Of a DNA stretch of 64,000 nt, positions 41,728-49,897 are shown one piece after another. Below the pieces are notes generated by a model. That model searched no databases, was not told where the DNA came from, and saw only the letters and a program-made list of their open reading frames with translations. How positions within the stretch are numbered: position 1 is the first letter of the stretch; each line of letters begins with the position of its first letter. This DNA is from Hyphomonas sp. (lineage in GTDB: Bacteria > Pseudomonadota > Alphaproteobacteria > Caulobacterales > Hyphomonadaceae), in NCBI GenBank assembly GCA_002700305.1, contig PACZ01000054.1, positions 1 to 64,000 on the forward strand. The letters run 5' to 3'. Made by a program: the position numbers and the translations under genes.

Positions 41728-43011
41728 TCAGGCCGATACAGGGAAAACCGGCCAAGTGTCGACAATGGCGCCATCCTCATAAACGGCGATATCGCCGAAC
41801 TGCAGGAAGACGGCTTCGCTTTGCTGTGGGCGGAGAAAAACGAATTCATCGGGCTGGATCGACAGTTCCGGTCCGCCATTCAGCATTTCCTGGTTCGAGG
41901 AACGTCCGAACGTCTTGTTGTATTCGAGGCCGGGCGGGTCGACTGGTTCTGCAAGCCAGTGCCCGCCATGGATGAAGACTGTTTTCTTCGAATTGGGGTT
42001 CCAGGCAGAGGCGGCCCCGCTTGCGAACTCAAGGCCGGGCAGGCGGGTCTTGTCGAGGGATTTGATCACCGGGGTCGCGATGAAGCTCGCTGGCTTGTGG
42101 GGTTCGAGCAGTTCGGTGTCGAAATGCGTCGGCTTGACCAGGCAGGATCCGGCTGAGACCTCATTCGCAATATCCGTGGTCTGGTAATACCGGTAGGTCG
42201 GGCTGCCGGCGGCATTGCGGGTCAGGCCCTCCATGCGGTCTGCGCCGATCAGGGCCGAGGCCTGTTCAAGTGCAGCCGTGTACGTGTCCCATGCGCTTTT
42301 CAGCGCCTTGTCGCGCCAGCCGAGTGTCGTAGGCAGGGAAGGGATGTGCGGCTCGTATCCCATGAAGCCGGAGAATTCGAGATTCGGAGCCGCTTCAATC
42401 GCTTCGATCGCCGCGCCCAGTTCCGGGCCGGGGGTAAAGCCGCCGCGGTGCAGTCCCACATCCAGCTCCAGGACAAGTTTCAGTGGCCGTTCGATGTTGG
42501 AAGCGAGTGACGTGTATTGCTGCAGGCGTGCGGGCGTATCGATCAGCCATTCGACATTGTCTGCCGCTGGCGCAGACGCCGCCGGCAGGGTCTCAAAATA
42601 ATGCTGCGCCGCGCGGACAGGCAGCGGTTTTCCCAGCAACTGGCTGGCTTCCGGCATGTCGACCGAGAGCTTTGACAACATGGGCTGGTTGAACGTCATC
42701 AGCCTGTCGGTGCCCGACAGGTCGCGGATGAACGAGATCAGATCGATGGAGGGCAGAGACTTGGCGACGATGCGATAGCCCATGCCCGCGGGGAGATGGG
42801 TTTTGAGGGTGCGGATATTTTCCGAAAGGCGCGTTTTGTCGATCACCAGTGTCGGCCAGGCAATGCCGGCGCCGATCAGGGCTGCCTGCATGCTCATGAA
42901 ATAGGCGTCTCTAGGTCCGCTATGATCATGGGGCTTGTTCATCAGGACGGCTCCTCCGGCGGCGACGGCAGCGCCGCCTAGAAACAGGGTACGGCGCGAC
43001 AGATCAGGCAT
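41728..43011 (-). CDS. Exported alanine-racemase-fold protein, D-threonine-aldolase-like
   Basis: The 427-residue protein begins with a Tat-type signal (SRRTLFLGGAAVAAGGAVLM), so it is folded before export. The body is a PLP barrel of the alanine racemase N-terminal family: WPTLVIDKTRLSENI near residue 52, the likely PLP Lys in RIVAKSLPS near 76, LVLELDVGLHRGGFTPG near 200, and SGFMGYEPHIPS. The C-terminal domain has IHGGHWLAEPVD, a position where metal-binding His residues lie in D-threonine and D-serine aldolases. An exported PLP enzyme of this kind is unusual. It overlaps the upstream FAD oxidase gene by 8 bases. Confidence 0.8.
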   Translation of the reverse strand: MPDLSRRTLFLGGAAVAAGGAVLMNKPHDHSGPRDAYFMSMQAALIGAGIAWPTLVIDKTRLSENIRTLKTHLPAGMGYRIVAKSLPSIDLISFIRDLSGTDRLMTFNQPMLSKLSVDMPEASQLLGKPLPVRAAQHYFETLPAASAPAADNVEWLIDTPARLQQYTSLASNIERPLKLVLELDVGLHRGGFTPGPELGAAIEAIEAAPNLEFSGFMGYEPHIPSLPTTLGWRDKALKSAWDTYTAALEQASALIGADRMEGLTRNAAGSPTYRYYQTTDIANEVSAGSCLVKPTHFDTELLEPHKPASFIATPVIKSLDKTRLPGLEFASGAASAWNPNSKKTVFIHGGHWLAEPVDPPGLEYNKTFGRSSNQEMLNGGPELSIQPDEFVFLRPQQSEAVFLQFGDIAVYEDGAIVDTWPVFPVSA

Positions 43012-44428
43012 CGAAGTCGACTCCGAACAGGTGGGCAAGATGCGGGTTGAGGAATTTCCCGTCCGGATCAAGAGACGCCCGTAATTCGAGGAAACTCCCG
43101 AAATCCGGGTAAAGGCCGATCAGCTCGTCCTTTCCCAGCGAATGCAGCTTGCCCCAGTGAGGCCGTCCGCCATGAGATCGGTGAATGGGTTCCAGCACCT
43201 TGAAGAAATAATCGTAGGGCTCGTCCACCGCGGCGTGGGTGGCGATAGACAGACGCGGACCGTCATTGAACGGGCTCAGCCATGCATCGTCCTGGGCGGT
43301 GATGCGGACCTCCATCGGGAAGAACGTGTCCTTGCGGGTCTCAAGGGCTGCAATGATTTCGCGAAGGCAGGCCAGGCCGTTATCCAGCGGAATATGGTAT
43401 TCCATCTCGTTGAATTTTGTCGGGCGGGCGGTCGCAAGCAGTTTCCAGTAGGTATCGGTGCTTTCTTCCACGAGCCCTCTTGGCAGGTTGCCCTGTGCAA
43501 TCCGCCGGCGCAGCCAGGGGGCCCAGCCGAACATGTCGCGCAGCGACTGCAGTCCGGCGAGCGTGTCCTCATCCTCGTCAGAGACGCGCCCTGTCACTTC
43601 GCCGTTGTAGACGTCGTGTGAAATGCCGGCAGCCAGGCCGGTAAAGGGAAAATAGTAAAACTCGAAATTCCGGTGCTGCTGCGACAGGTCCATCGCCTGG
43701 TCCATGATGCTGTCCAGCGTATCGACCCAGACACGGCGCTTCAGCTTGTAGGATGGGACGCATTTCAGGGTGTATTGGGTGATCACGCCCAGAGCGCCGA
43801 GAGACACGCGGCCGGCATTGAAGAGGGCCGGGTCAGAGCTTGCCGTCACATCCCGGGCTGTTCCATCCGGCGTGACAATCCGGAAGCCCTCTATGTGTGC
43901 ATGAATGGGCTGGAGCGTCCGCCCGGTTCCGTGGGTTGAGGTCGAGAAAGACCCGGCCAGGGTCTGCACATCGACATCCGGAAGATTCTGCAGGGCGAGC
44001 CCGGCCTGATCCAGTTCCCGGGCGGTCTGCCGGATACGCGTGCCGGCACCGACTGTGGCGAGGCCGGTCGTCGCATCCGCAGAGATGAGGCCTGAAAAAC
44101 GGCTGGCATCCACAATCAGATGCTCGGACGGAACCAGACCTGTGAAGGAGTGCCCGCTGCCAACGGGCCGGACGCGGCGGGCGCTTGATAGCGCAGCCGA
44201 AAGGTCTGATTCCGTGGCCGACACGGCAATTTGCCGGGGGGTGGATTGCTGAATGCCGGACCAGTTCGACCAGGCCACTTCCCCATCCGGAGCAGGGGGG
44301 AGGCCGGGACTGTAACCGTCCCGTTTAAAATCCTTCATGCTCCAGCGGGCATATTGCACGCCGGGAATGGCGGCGGCTGCGGCAAGTCCGGCAGTTCCGA
44401 ACAATATGGCCCGGCGTGTTGTGCTCAT
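43004..44428 (-). CDS. FAD-dependent aldonolactone oxidase (D-arabinono-1,4-lactone oxidase type)
   Basis: The 474-residue protein opens with TTRRAILFGTAGLAAAAAIPG, a Tat-like signal or anchor. The FAD domain (about 50-220) has RRVRPVGSGHSFTGLV, ATVGAGTRIRQTARELDQAGLALQNLPD and GSFSTSTHGTGRTL. The C-terminal substrate domain contains HWGKLHSLGKDELIGLYPDFGSFLELRASLDPDGKFLN, the ending shared by arabinono-, gulono- and galactonolactone oxidases. The Gly in the HGTG and the His of SGHS positions control FAD linkage. Electrons could pass to the cytochrome c lipoprotein encoded just upstream (4-base overlap), making a periplasmic dehydrogenase rather than an oxygen-reducing oxidase. Confidence 0.85.
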   Translation of the reverse strand: MSTTRRAILFGTAGLAAAAAIPGVQYARWSMKDFKRDGYSPGLPPAPDGEVAWSNWSGIQQSTPRQIAVSATESDLSAALSSARRVRPVGSGHSFTGLVPSEHLIVDASRFSGLISADATTGLATVGAGTRIRQTARELDQAGLALQNLPDVDVQTLAGSFSTSTHGTGRTLQPIHAHIEGFRIVTPDGTARDVTASSDPALFNAGRVSLGALGVITQYTLKCVPSYKLKRRVWVDTLDSIMDQAMDLSQQHRNFEFYYFPFTGLAAGISHDVYNGEVTGRVSDEDEDTLAGLQSLRDMFGWAPWLRRRIAQGNLPRGLVEESTDTYWKLLATARPTKFNEMEYHIPLDNGLACLREIIAALETRKDTFFPMEVRITAQDDAWLSPFNDGPRLSIATHAAVDEPYDYFFKVLEPIHRSHGGRPHWGKLHSLGKDELIGLYPDFGSFLELRASLDPDGKFLNPHLAHLFGVDFDA

Positions 44429-44811
44429 GATTGGCCCTCGGTGGACATGAATTCGATCAGCGCTTCAAACGTGTCGTCCGTGCAGTCCGGGCAGTAGCCC
44501 ATGGCGGGCATGGCGCCGCGGCCGGAGCGGACGGAGGCCAGCATTCCGTCCAGGCCGCGCGCGTCGAAACGCGGTGTCCAGGCGGCTGAATGTCCGGTTA
44601 GCGGAGCGCCGAGACCGTTCAGCGCGTGGCATGCACGGCAGGACCGGTCATACACTGCGCTGAGGTCAGGATCTGAGGGGGTGAGCTCTTCTGCCAGGGC
44701 AATATGGCGTGCGTCCGGTTCGATTATTTCCGGGGCCGAGTTCTGGCTCGCTCCCTGTGAGCAGGCACACGCGCAAACAAGCAGCAGCATGGCCGGAACA
44801 TACCTCACCAT
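44425..44811 (-). CDS. Cytochrome c lipoprotein (class I, c5-like)
   Basis: This 128-residue protein has a signal peptide ending in a lipobox (LLVCACAC near residues 10-17) and a single haem-binding motif CRACH near residue 58. A possible axial Met is in MPAMGYC near residue 102, with an extra CPDC pair as in c5-type cytochromes. It would sit on the periplasmic side of the inner membrane and accept electrons from the FAD oxidase encoded next. It is first in a three-gene operon (cytochrome, oxidase, aldolase-like protein). A palindrome at 44848-44861 lies 37 bases upstream. Confidence 0.87.
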   Translation of the reverse strand: MVRYVPAMLLLVCACACSQGASQNSAPEIIEPDARHIALAEELTPSDPDLSAVYDRSCRACHALNGLGAPLTGHSAAWTPRFDARGLDGMLASVRSGRGAMPAMGYCPDCTDDTFEALIEFMSTEGQS

Positions 44812-44847
44812 GTCTCTCCCCTCTTATCGACCCGGTGATATAATAAG

Positions 44848-44861
44848 ATAGCAAATGCTAT
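44848..44861. promoter_or_regulatory. Palindrome in the AT-rich promoter of the cytochrome operon
   Basis: ATAGCA and TGCTAT form a perfect dyad around AA, within an AT-rich block (44839-44866) that contrasts with the GC-rich surroundings and contains TATAAT-like hexamers. It is a candidate operator. Confidence 0.4.
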
Positions 44862-44914
44862 AATTACATCGACGGACAGGGAGAGTCTATCTTTGAAAGA
44901 GGCAGTAACCGGAT

Positions 44915-45535
44915 CTATTCGGCGTTCGAGGAGTTCCGGACGTCTTCGTTCAGGGCCGCAAGACGGAGACTGACCGCGTAGGCCTTCTTGGTTTCCATGC
45001 CGGCGAGAATCATACCGGCCTGTTCAGACCGCATCAGACGCAGGAATCCAGCTGCGAAGTCGGAATCCATCTGGTTGAAAATCGAGGCTGCCTGATCCGG
45101 TTTCATCGTACCATACATGCGGGCCAGATGTTCCATGTCGTCATTGGAAACATCCTGAAGCTGGACCCACCGGTCCTGCAGGGTGGCTTCGACCGCCTGT
45201 AGGTCTGCTGCGCGCCGGTCCAGTTCCTGTTGCCGGGCGAGCAGTTCCAGTTCCAGTTCCTGCAGCGCGGCCTGTTGTTCTTTCAGTTTCCGCTGGTCGT
45301 CCGCCAGAAGCGCGGCGGTTTCCGCGGTAAAGCAGACCTGATCGACCTGCTTTGTGCTCGGCAATGACGCTTCTGTGGAAGGTGCATGATCCTTCACATC
45401 GGCAGGATGTGCAGGAGCCTGGGGGCTTTCTGCAATGGCCAGATTGCTCGGAAGGAATCGAACGGCGGCCCCGAGCGTGAAAAGGAACCCGAGTGTGAGC
45501 AGGACGTAGGATCGGCTGTTTTTGAGCGATTTCAT
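44915..45535 (-). CDS. motE: MotE-like flagellar protein
   Basis: The 206-residue protein has an N-terminal membrane anchor or signal (residues 8-30). A coiled coil follows (residues 80-130, DDQRKLKEQQAALQELELELL and DRRAADLQAVEATLQDRW). The C-terminal MgtE_N-like domain reads HLARMYGTMKPDQAASIFNQMDSDFAAGFLRLMRSEQAGMIL. This is the layout of MotE, which in rhizobia helps the periplasmic protein MotC fold and work with the motor. A TPR-like exported protein encoded at 58767 could be its partner. The start is the ATG at 45535; a TTG three codons earlier is less likely. Confidence 0.78.
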   Translation of the reverse strand: MKSLKNSRSYVLLTLGFLFTLGAAVRFLPSNLAIAESPQAPAHPADVKDHAPSTEASLPSTKQVDQVCFTAETAALLADDQRKLKEQQAALQELELELLARQQELDRRAADLQAVEATLQDRWVQLQDVSNDDMEHLARMYGTMKPDQAASIFNQMDSDFAAGFLRLMRSEQAGMILAGMETKKAYAVSLRLAALNEDVRNSSNAE

Positions 45536-45564
45536 GGCAGGCAACCAGTTTCGTTTTCTGCGGG

Positions 45565-46029
45565 TCAGCGCCCGGTGGTCTGGGCGAGGGGGCGGTAATC
45601 TTCGTCGGCGGCTTCAGTCATTTCGCGCATGTCGTGCATGACGCGGTTCATTTCCATGATGCGGGTCTTGGACTGATCCAGGATAATCCGCATCATCGTG
45701 CTGAGTTCAGCCTGAGAGGCTGTGACCTGGTCAACGGCATCTTTCTGCGACGCCTCGAGGGAGGCTTTCAGCTCTTCCATCCGGGCGCATGTCTGTTTGG
45801 CATCTTCCAGCTGCATCGCCAGTCGAGCTGCCATCTCGCCAACATGCGAGCGGGTTTCCTTGGTCGAATTGGACATGGCGGCGATGGATTTCGACATCGC
45901 CATGATGGTCGCGCCGAGGCCGTCACGTGTGTCCTGAAGGGCCTTCAGACGGCGATTCAGAACGAAACAGTACACGCAGGCCGCGAAGGACACGAGGATG
46001 ATGGCAATATCGGTGGCTTGAATTGGCAT
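45565..46029 (-). CDS. DUF6468-type flagellar-locus membrane protein
   Basis: This 154-residue protein has one N-terminal membrane helix (TDIAIILVSFAACVYCFVLNRRL, residues 6-28). A long helical, coiled-coil-prone cytoplasmic tail follows (about 30-140), rich in Met, Ser and Glu (MSKSIAAMSNSTKETRSHVGEMAARL). Proteins of this form lie between fliL and motE in alphaproteobacterial flagellar operons and are classed as DUF6468. No function is known to me; a role beside the motor is inferred from position. The ATG at 46029 follows the fliL stop by 5 bases. Confidence 0.72.
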   Translation of the reverse strand: MPIQATDIAIILVSFAACVYCFVLNRRLKALQDTRDGLGATIMAMSKSIAAMSNSTKETRSHVGEMAARLAMQLEDAKQTCARMEELKASLEASQKDAVDQVTASQAELSTMMRIILDQSKTRIMEMNRVMHDMREMTEAADEDYRPLAQTTGR

Positions 46030-46034
46030 GGGGC

Positions 46035-46559
46035 TCACCTCAGCAGGAATTCTGTGATCAGGACACCCTGGGAGACGCCGCCGCCCAGCACCAGTTCCGA
46101 ACGCCGGCTCAGCTGTTCGCGCATATGGGCGTAAAAGTCCGGATTCTCGAAATCGCTGAGTTCGACCGAGCGCAGGTAGTTGGTAAATGCGTCGATCAGC
46201 ACCGGTTCGGCTTTCTCAACCATGGCAGAGCCTTCATTGTCGGTGACGATGGAGACTTTCATCTTCAGGTACCGCGTCGCCGGCTCGCTGCCGATGGTGA
46301 TGAGAATGTCCTGCAGCTCGACATAGGCCTGGTCTTTCTGGGCGATGGGCTCGACGGCCGGGCCTGTTTCCGGCGCCGGGCAGGCCGGACCGGTCGGCGG
46401 ATCGGACGCCAGAACGTAAACGGTTGCGAACGAACTTGTCATTGCGCCCACAGCAAGAATCGCCAAGCCGACGAACCCGCCGCCCGACTTTTTCTTGCTG
46501 GTCGCATCGCCGCCGTCCGCAGCTTGTTCGCCAGTTTTCGCAGCACCTTTTTTAGCCAT
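46035..46559 (-). CDS. fliL: Flagellar basal body-associated protein FliL
   Basis: The 174-residue protein has a Lys-rich cytoplasmic start, one membrane helix (GGFVGLAILAVGAMTSSFATVYVLA, about residues 28-52) and a periplasmic domain with YVELQDILITIGSEPATRYLKMKVSIVTDN and a C-terminal GGGVSQGVLITEFLLR. This is the stomatin-like FliL fold that rings the stator units and raises motor torque. It leads a minus-strand operon with the DUF6468-type gene and motE, divergent from fliF. The ATG at 46559 is followed by AKKG; a TTG one codon before is unlikely. Confidence 0.85.
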   Translation of the reverse strand: MAKKGAAKTGEQAADGGDATSKKKSGGGFVGLAILAVGAMTSSFATVYVLASDPPTGPACPAPETGPAVEPIAQKDQAYVELQDILITIGSEPATRYLKMKVSIVTDNEGSAMVEKAEPVLIDAFTNYLRSVELSDFENPDFYAHMREQLSRRSELVLGGGVSQGVLITEFLLR

Positions 46560-46611
46560 CAACTTCCCGGCTATCCCAAGACTCCCAAGCCTCGTTAAAC
46601 AAGGCTTCGGG

Positions 46612-46627
46612 TAAAGGAAGCGTTAAG
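46612..46627. promoter_or_regulatory. Weak CtrA-like site between fliL and fliF
   Basis: TAAA-N7-TTAAG matches seven of nine positions of the CtrA consensus TTAA-N7-TTAAC. It lies 61 bases before fliF in the divergent promoter region, where several further TTAA words occur. Confidence 0.3.
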
Positions 46628-46687
46628 AATTTTCGGCGATCTATTAACCATTCCACCGATCCGCCCAGATACGGGAAGACCTGATTA

Positions 46688-48199
46688 ATGAGTTTTATCG
46701 CCAATCTTCGAGCCCTGCCCGTCAGCCGGCAAATTATGCTGGCCGTCGCCGTCCTGGGGGTCGTCGGCATCATGAGTGTCATGATCCAGGGGGCGATGAA
46801 ACAACCGATGAGCCTGCTTTACTCGGGGCTCGATGCGTCAGTGACCGGCGAAATCATCGACGAACTCGACAAGCGCGGAACCCGATACGAGATCAAGGGA
46901 GACGCCATTCTGGTACCTCAGAACGATCGCGACTCAGTTCGCTTCGCGCTGGCACGGGACGGACTGCCGAAGCAATCGGTTCAGGGGTATGAGCTGCTGG
47001 ACAATGTAAACGGGTTTTCAGTCACCTCCGAAATGTACAACGCCGCTTACTGGCGCGCGAAAGAAGGGGAGCTGACCCGCACGATCCTGGCAGTCCCCGG
47101 CGTCCAGTCCGCGCGGGTCCATATCGGGGCGAGCCTTCGGTCCGGCTTTGCCCGTTCCGACCCTGCTCAAACCGCATCCGTCACGCTCTCCTCTGCCCAC
47201 GATCTGACGGGCAGCCAGGCACAGGGGATCCAGTATCTGGTGGCGCTGGCCGTTTCAGGCCTGAGCCCGGACGAAGTGGCCGTGATCGACCTCAACAAGG
47301 GGATTCTTGCAGGCCCTGGTGTTGCCAATGCTGAACAAGCGGGCGTCAAAGCCGAAACTCAGGAAGCGCAGCTCGAGCAGAAGATCCTGCGCCTGCTGGA
47401 GGCGCGTGTCGGCCCGGGCAACGCGCGGGTGTCGGTGTCCGTTGACGTCAACCATGAGCGCCAGCGTACATCTGCGGTGACCTATGACCCCGATTCCCGG
47501 GTTGTCCGTACCCGGACCACAGGCGATGTCGCGGAAACAAGTGGCGGAACATCGGGCGCGCTGACGGTGTCCAGCAATCTGCCTCAGGGCGCTGCGCCTG
47601 CCGGCAGCCAGAGTAACAGCTCGGTCAAGAATTCCTCGGAATCTGTCTCCTACGAAATCAATGAAACACGGACCGAAACAGAACGTCTGCCAGGACAGGT
47701 CGAGCGGATCTCCGTGGCCGTCCTCGTCAATGATCAGGTGCTTGGCCTCGACCCGGCTGCGCCGGATGCTGCAACGGTCAATGATGAAATGGTCGCCAAT
47801 TTCCGCCAGCTGGTGATGTCAGCCGTTGGTCTCGATCAGGGCAGGGGAGACAATCTGACTGTTGAGTTCATGCCGTTCCAGGCTGCTCCGGTGGAGGATC
47901 TCGTTGCTGCACCGAGCATGGTGGATCAGTTGATGGAGCGCTATTTCTGGTCCGGTATCCAGATCCTGGTGCTCGGCCTTGTGGTCATCGTGCTGGCGCT
48001 GGGTGTGATCCGGCCAATGCTGAAACAACCGAAGGCGGGTGCGCTCGCGCTTGACAGTGATGAGCCCGGAAGCCTCGACGCGATTGCGGCGGATCCGTTC
48101 GCGTCCCTGAAAGACTATGCAACCGAACGGCAGGATGACGCCGCTGCGATCCTTCAGGAATGGCTGAACGAAGACCGGAAAGTGGCCGTGAATGAGTAG
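46688..48199 (+). CDS. fliF: Flagellar MS-ring protein FliF
   Basis: This 503-residue protein builds the inner-membrane MS ring. Membrane helix 1 is at residues 14-36 (SRQIMLAVAVLGVVGIMSVM). The YscJ/FliF ring-building region follows: MSLLYSGLDASVTGEIIDELDKRGTRYEI, VQGYELLDNVNGFSVTSEMYNAAYWRAKEGELTRTI. A disordered Ser/Asn loop lies near 300-320, the second helix near 423-443, and an acidic C-terminal tail that binds FliG ends the protein. It starts a plus-strand operon fliF-fliH-fliN-fliP-fliG. The stop overlaps the fliH start by 8 bases. Confidence 0.95.
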   Translation: MSFIANLRALPVSRQIMLAVAVLGVVGIMSVMIQGAMKQPMSLLYSGLDASVTGEIIDELDKRGTRYEIKGDAILVPQNDRDSVRFALARDGLPKQSVQGYELLDNVNGFSVTSEMYNAAYWRAKEGELTRTILAVPGVQSARVHIGASLRSGFARSDPAQTASVTLSSAHDLTGSQAQGIQYLVALAVSGLSPDEVAVIDLNKGILAGPGVANAEQAGVKAETQEAQLEQKILRLLEARVGPGNARVSVSVDVNHERQRTSAVTYDPDSRVVRTRTTGDVAETSGGTSGALTVSSNLPQGAAPAGSQSNSSVKNSSESVSYEINETRTETERLPGQVERISVAVLVNDQVLGLDPAAPDAATVNDEMVANFRQLVMSAVGLDQGRGDNLTVEFMPFQAAPVEDLVAAPSMVDQLMERYFWSGIQILVLGLVVIVLALGVIRPMLKQPKAGALALDSDEPGSLDAIAADPFASLKDYATERQDDAAAILQEWLNEDRKVAVNE

Positions 48200-48797
48200 C
48201 GCCTTGCTCTCCAACCTCCCGCGGTTCGACCAGGGGGACCAGACGCATCCGGCTGAACAGCTGAAGCGCATGCTCGGACAGATGCAGGATGCCGCCGCAC
48301 GGACGAAACCGGTGCCAGACCTCAAGGACGAGGCGGCGGAGGACGAGGCTCAAACACCAGAGCCGGTCGATCTGGGGCCATCGCTTGCCGAAGTTGAAGG
48401 GCTCGCCGGGCAACTTTCTGCCGCATTGAGCCGGATCGAAAGCGAAGCGCGTGACCAGTCGATGCAGGTCACGCAGGCGCTTGCGGCCCGGCTGTTTCCG
48501 GCACTTTCCCAACGTTTTCTGGCGGCGGAGATCGCTCAACATCTTCCGCAGCTCATTCCCGCATCCGTGCCATCTATCGAGATCCGTGCACGGCAGGAAA
48601 TGCTCAGCAAGCTGGAACCGCTTATCGCGCGGGATCCATCACTTTCGGAGCGCTGTAAAATGACGCCGGCGGTGTCGGAAGACGAGCCCCGTGTGCTTGT
48701 CTCCTGGCAGACCGGAGGCGTGACGTTTGATTTCGAGGGGCTTCTGGCTGCTTGCCTGACCCATCTGGACCCCTCCCACACAATGATTGAGGAGTAG
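48192..48797 (+). CDS. fliH: FliH-like flagellar export regulator (FlbE type)
   Basis: The 201-residue protein sits between fliF and fliN, the position of FliH/FlbE in alphaproteobacteria. It has an acidic, proline-rich linker (residues 35-60), a helical segment (PSLAEVEGLAGQLSAALSRIESEARDQSMQVTQALAARLFPAL) and a compact C-terminal domain ending VSWQTGGVTFDFEGLLAACLTHL, which resembles FliH proteins that dock the FliI ATPase. Sequence similarity in this family is low, so the call rests partly on position. Its stop is four bases before the fliN ATG. Confidence 0.72.
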   Translation: MSSALLSNLPRFDQGDQTHPAEQLKRMLGQMQDAAARTKPVPDLKDEAAEDEAQTPEPVDLGPSLAEVEGLAGQLSAALSRIESEARDQSMQVTQALAARLFPALSQRFLAAEIAQHLPQLIPASVPSIEIRARQEMLSKLEPLIARDPSLSERCKMTPAVSEDEPRVLVSWQTGGVTFDFEGLLAACLTHLDPSHTMIEE

Positions 48798-48801
48798 ACT
48801 C

Positions 48802-49125
48802 ATGGCCGCCCCAATGGAAGCCGAACCAAAGCCTGCCGATGTCGAACGTCGTGACCCTTCGTCGTCAAACCAGCATCGCCGGACCATTTTCAGTGTTCCG
48901 GTCACGGTAACCGTTTCGATCGGGCAGGCCCGGTTGAGCGTTTCGGAGATCCTTGAACTGCAGCCCGAATCTATCGTGCCGCTGACCTCCCGGATTGAGG
49001 ACCCCGTCGATCTGACCATCGACAACAAGGTCATTGCCAAAGGCGAACTTGTTGAGACCGAAGACGGCTCACTGGGCGTTAAAATCACGGAGATACCGGA
49101 GCAATCCTACGATGATCTTGGCTAG
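48802..49125 (+). CDS. fliN: Flagellar motor switch protein FliN
   Basis: The 107-residue protein is a single SpoA domain with a short N-terminal tail. VPVTVTVSIGQARLSVSEILELQPESIVPL spans residues 34-63, followed by DPVDLTIDNKVIAKGELVETEDGSLGVKITEI. This is the canonical FliN core that forms the base of the C-ring and binds FliH. The start at ATG 48802 has GGAG about 8 bases upstream. It overlaps the start of fliP by 14 bases. The partner FliM-like protein is encoded at 56970. Confidence 0.93.
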   Translation: MAAPMEAEPKPADVERRDPSSSNQHRRTIFSVPVTVTVSIGQARLSVSEILELQPESIVPLTSRIEDPVDLTIDNKVIAKGELVETEDGSLGVKITEIPEQSYDDLG

Positions 49126-49897
49126 AGCCGGGGGAGGTTTCCTCCGCTTCAGCATTCTTATCCTGATTGCCGCGGCGAGCCTTGGGTTCGCCGCGCACGC
49201 ACAAGGTGCGCCGGCGCTGGATCCGGTGCCGAACCTGAATGATGTCCTTAACGGAAACGGGCAGGGCGGCCTCAGCCGGTCGGTCATTCAGCTGTTCCTG
49301 CTGGTCTCTGTCCTGAGCCTGGTGCCGGCCATCGCCATGATGGTGACCTGCCTGCCTTTCATGGTGATCGTTTTCTCCTTCATGCGCCAGGCGATTGGCG
49401 TGCCCCAGGCGCCTCCCAACATGATGATCATGGCGCTGGCCATGTTCCTGACCTTCTTCGTCATGGAGCCGGTTTTTACCGATGCCTGGGACAGCGGCAT
49501 CTCGCCCTATATGGATGGAGTGCTGACGGAGGAACAGGCCTGGGTGATGACCACCGATCCGTTCCGGACCTTCATGACGAGCCGCACCGAACCGGAAACC
49601 CTTTTCGTCCTGAGCGATGCCCTGAACCGGCCGCTGGCGGAAGGGGAGGCGCCTTCATTTCCGCTGCTCGCGACCGGTTTCATGCTGTCGGAAGTCAAGC
49701 ACGCCTTTCAAATCGGCTTCGTGATTTTCCTGCCGTTCATGGTGATTGACCTTGTGGTCGCATCCGTCCTGATGGCGGTTGGCATGATGATGGTTCCGCC
49801 CACCGTGGTGTCCCTGCCATTCAAGCTCGGGTTTTTTGTGCTGGCGGATGGCTGGCTTAAGATTACGGAAGCCATTTTGCGCGGATATGCAGGATGA
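49112..49897 (+). CDS. fliP: Flagellar export gate protein FliP
   Basis: The 261-residue membrane protein has a cleavable signal peptide (residues 1-30, cleavage near AHA) and the FliP core: IQLFLLVSVLSLVPAIAMMVTCLPFMVIVFSFMRQAIGVPQAPPNMMIMALAMFLTFFVM, then GFMLSEVKHAFQIGFVIFLPFMVIDLVVASVLMAVGMMMVPP, closing with FKLGFFVLADGWLKI. These match the protein that forms the export channel with FliQ and FliR inside the MS ring. FliQ and FliR are not in this window. The ATG at 49112 lies inside the end of fliN, and the stop overlaps fliG (ATGA). Confidence 0.95.
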   Translation: MILARAGGGFLRFSILILIAAASLGFAAHAQGAPALDPVPNLNDVLNGNGQGGLSRSVIQLFLLVSVLSLVPAIAMMVTCLPFMVIVFSFMRQAIGVPQAPPNMMIMALAMFLTFFVMEPVFTDAWDSGISPYMDGVLTEEQAWVMTTDPFRTFMTSRTEPETLFVLSDALNRPLAEGEAPSFPLLATGFMLSEVKHAFQIGFVIFLPFMVIDLVVASVLMAVGMMMVPPTVVSLPFKLGFFVLADGWLKITEAILRGYAG

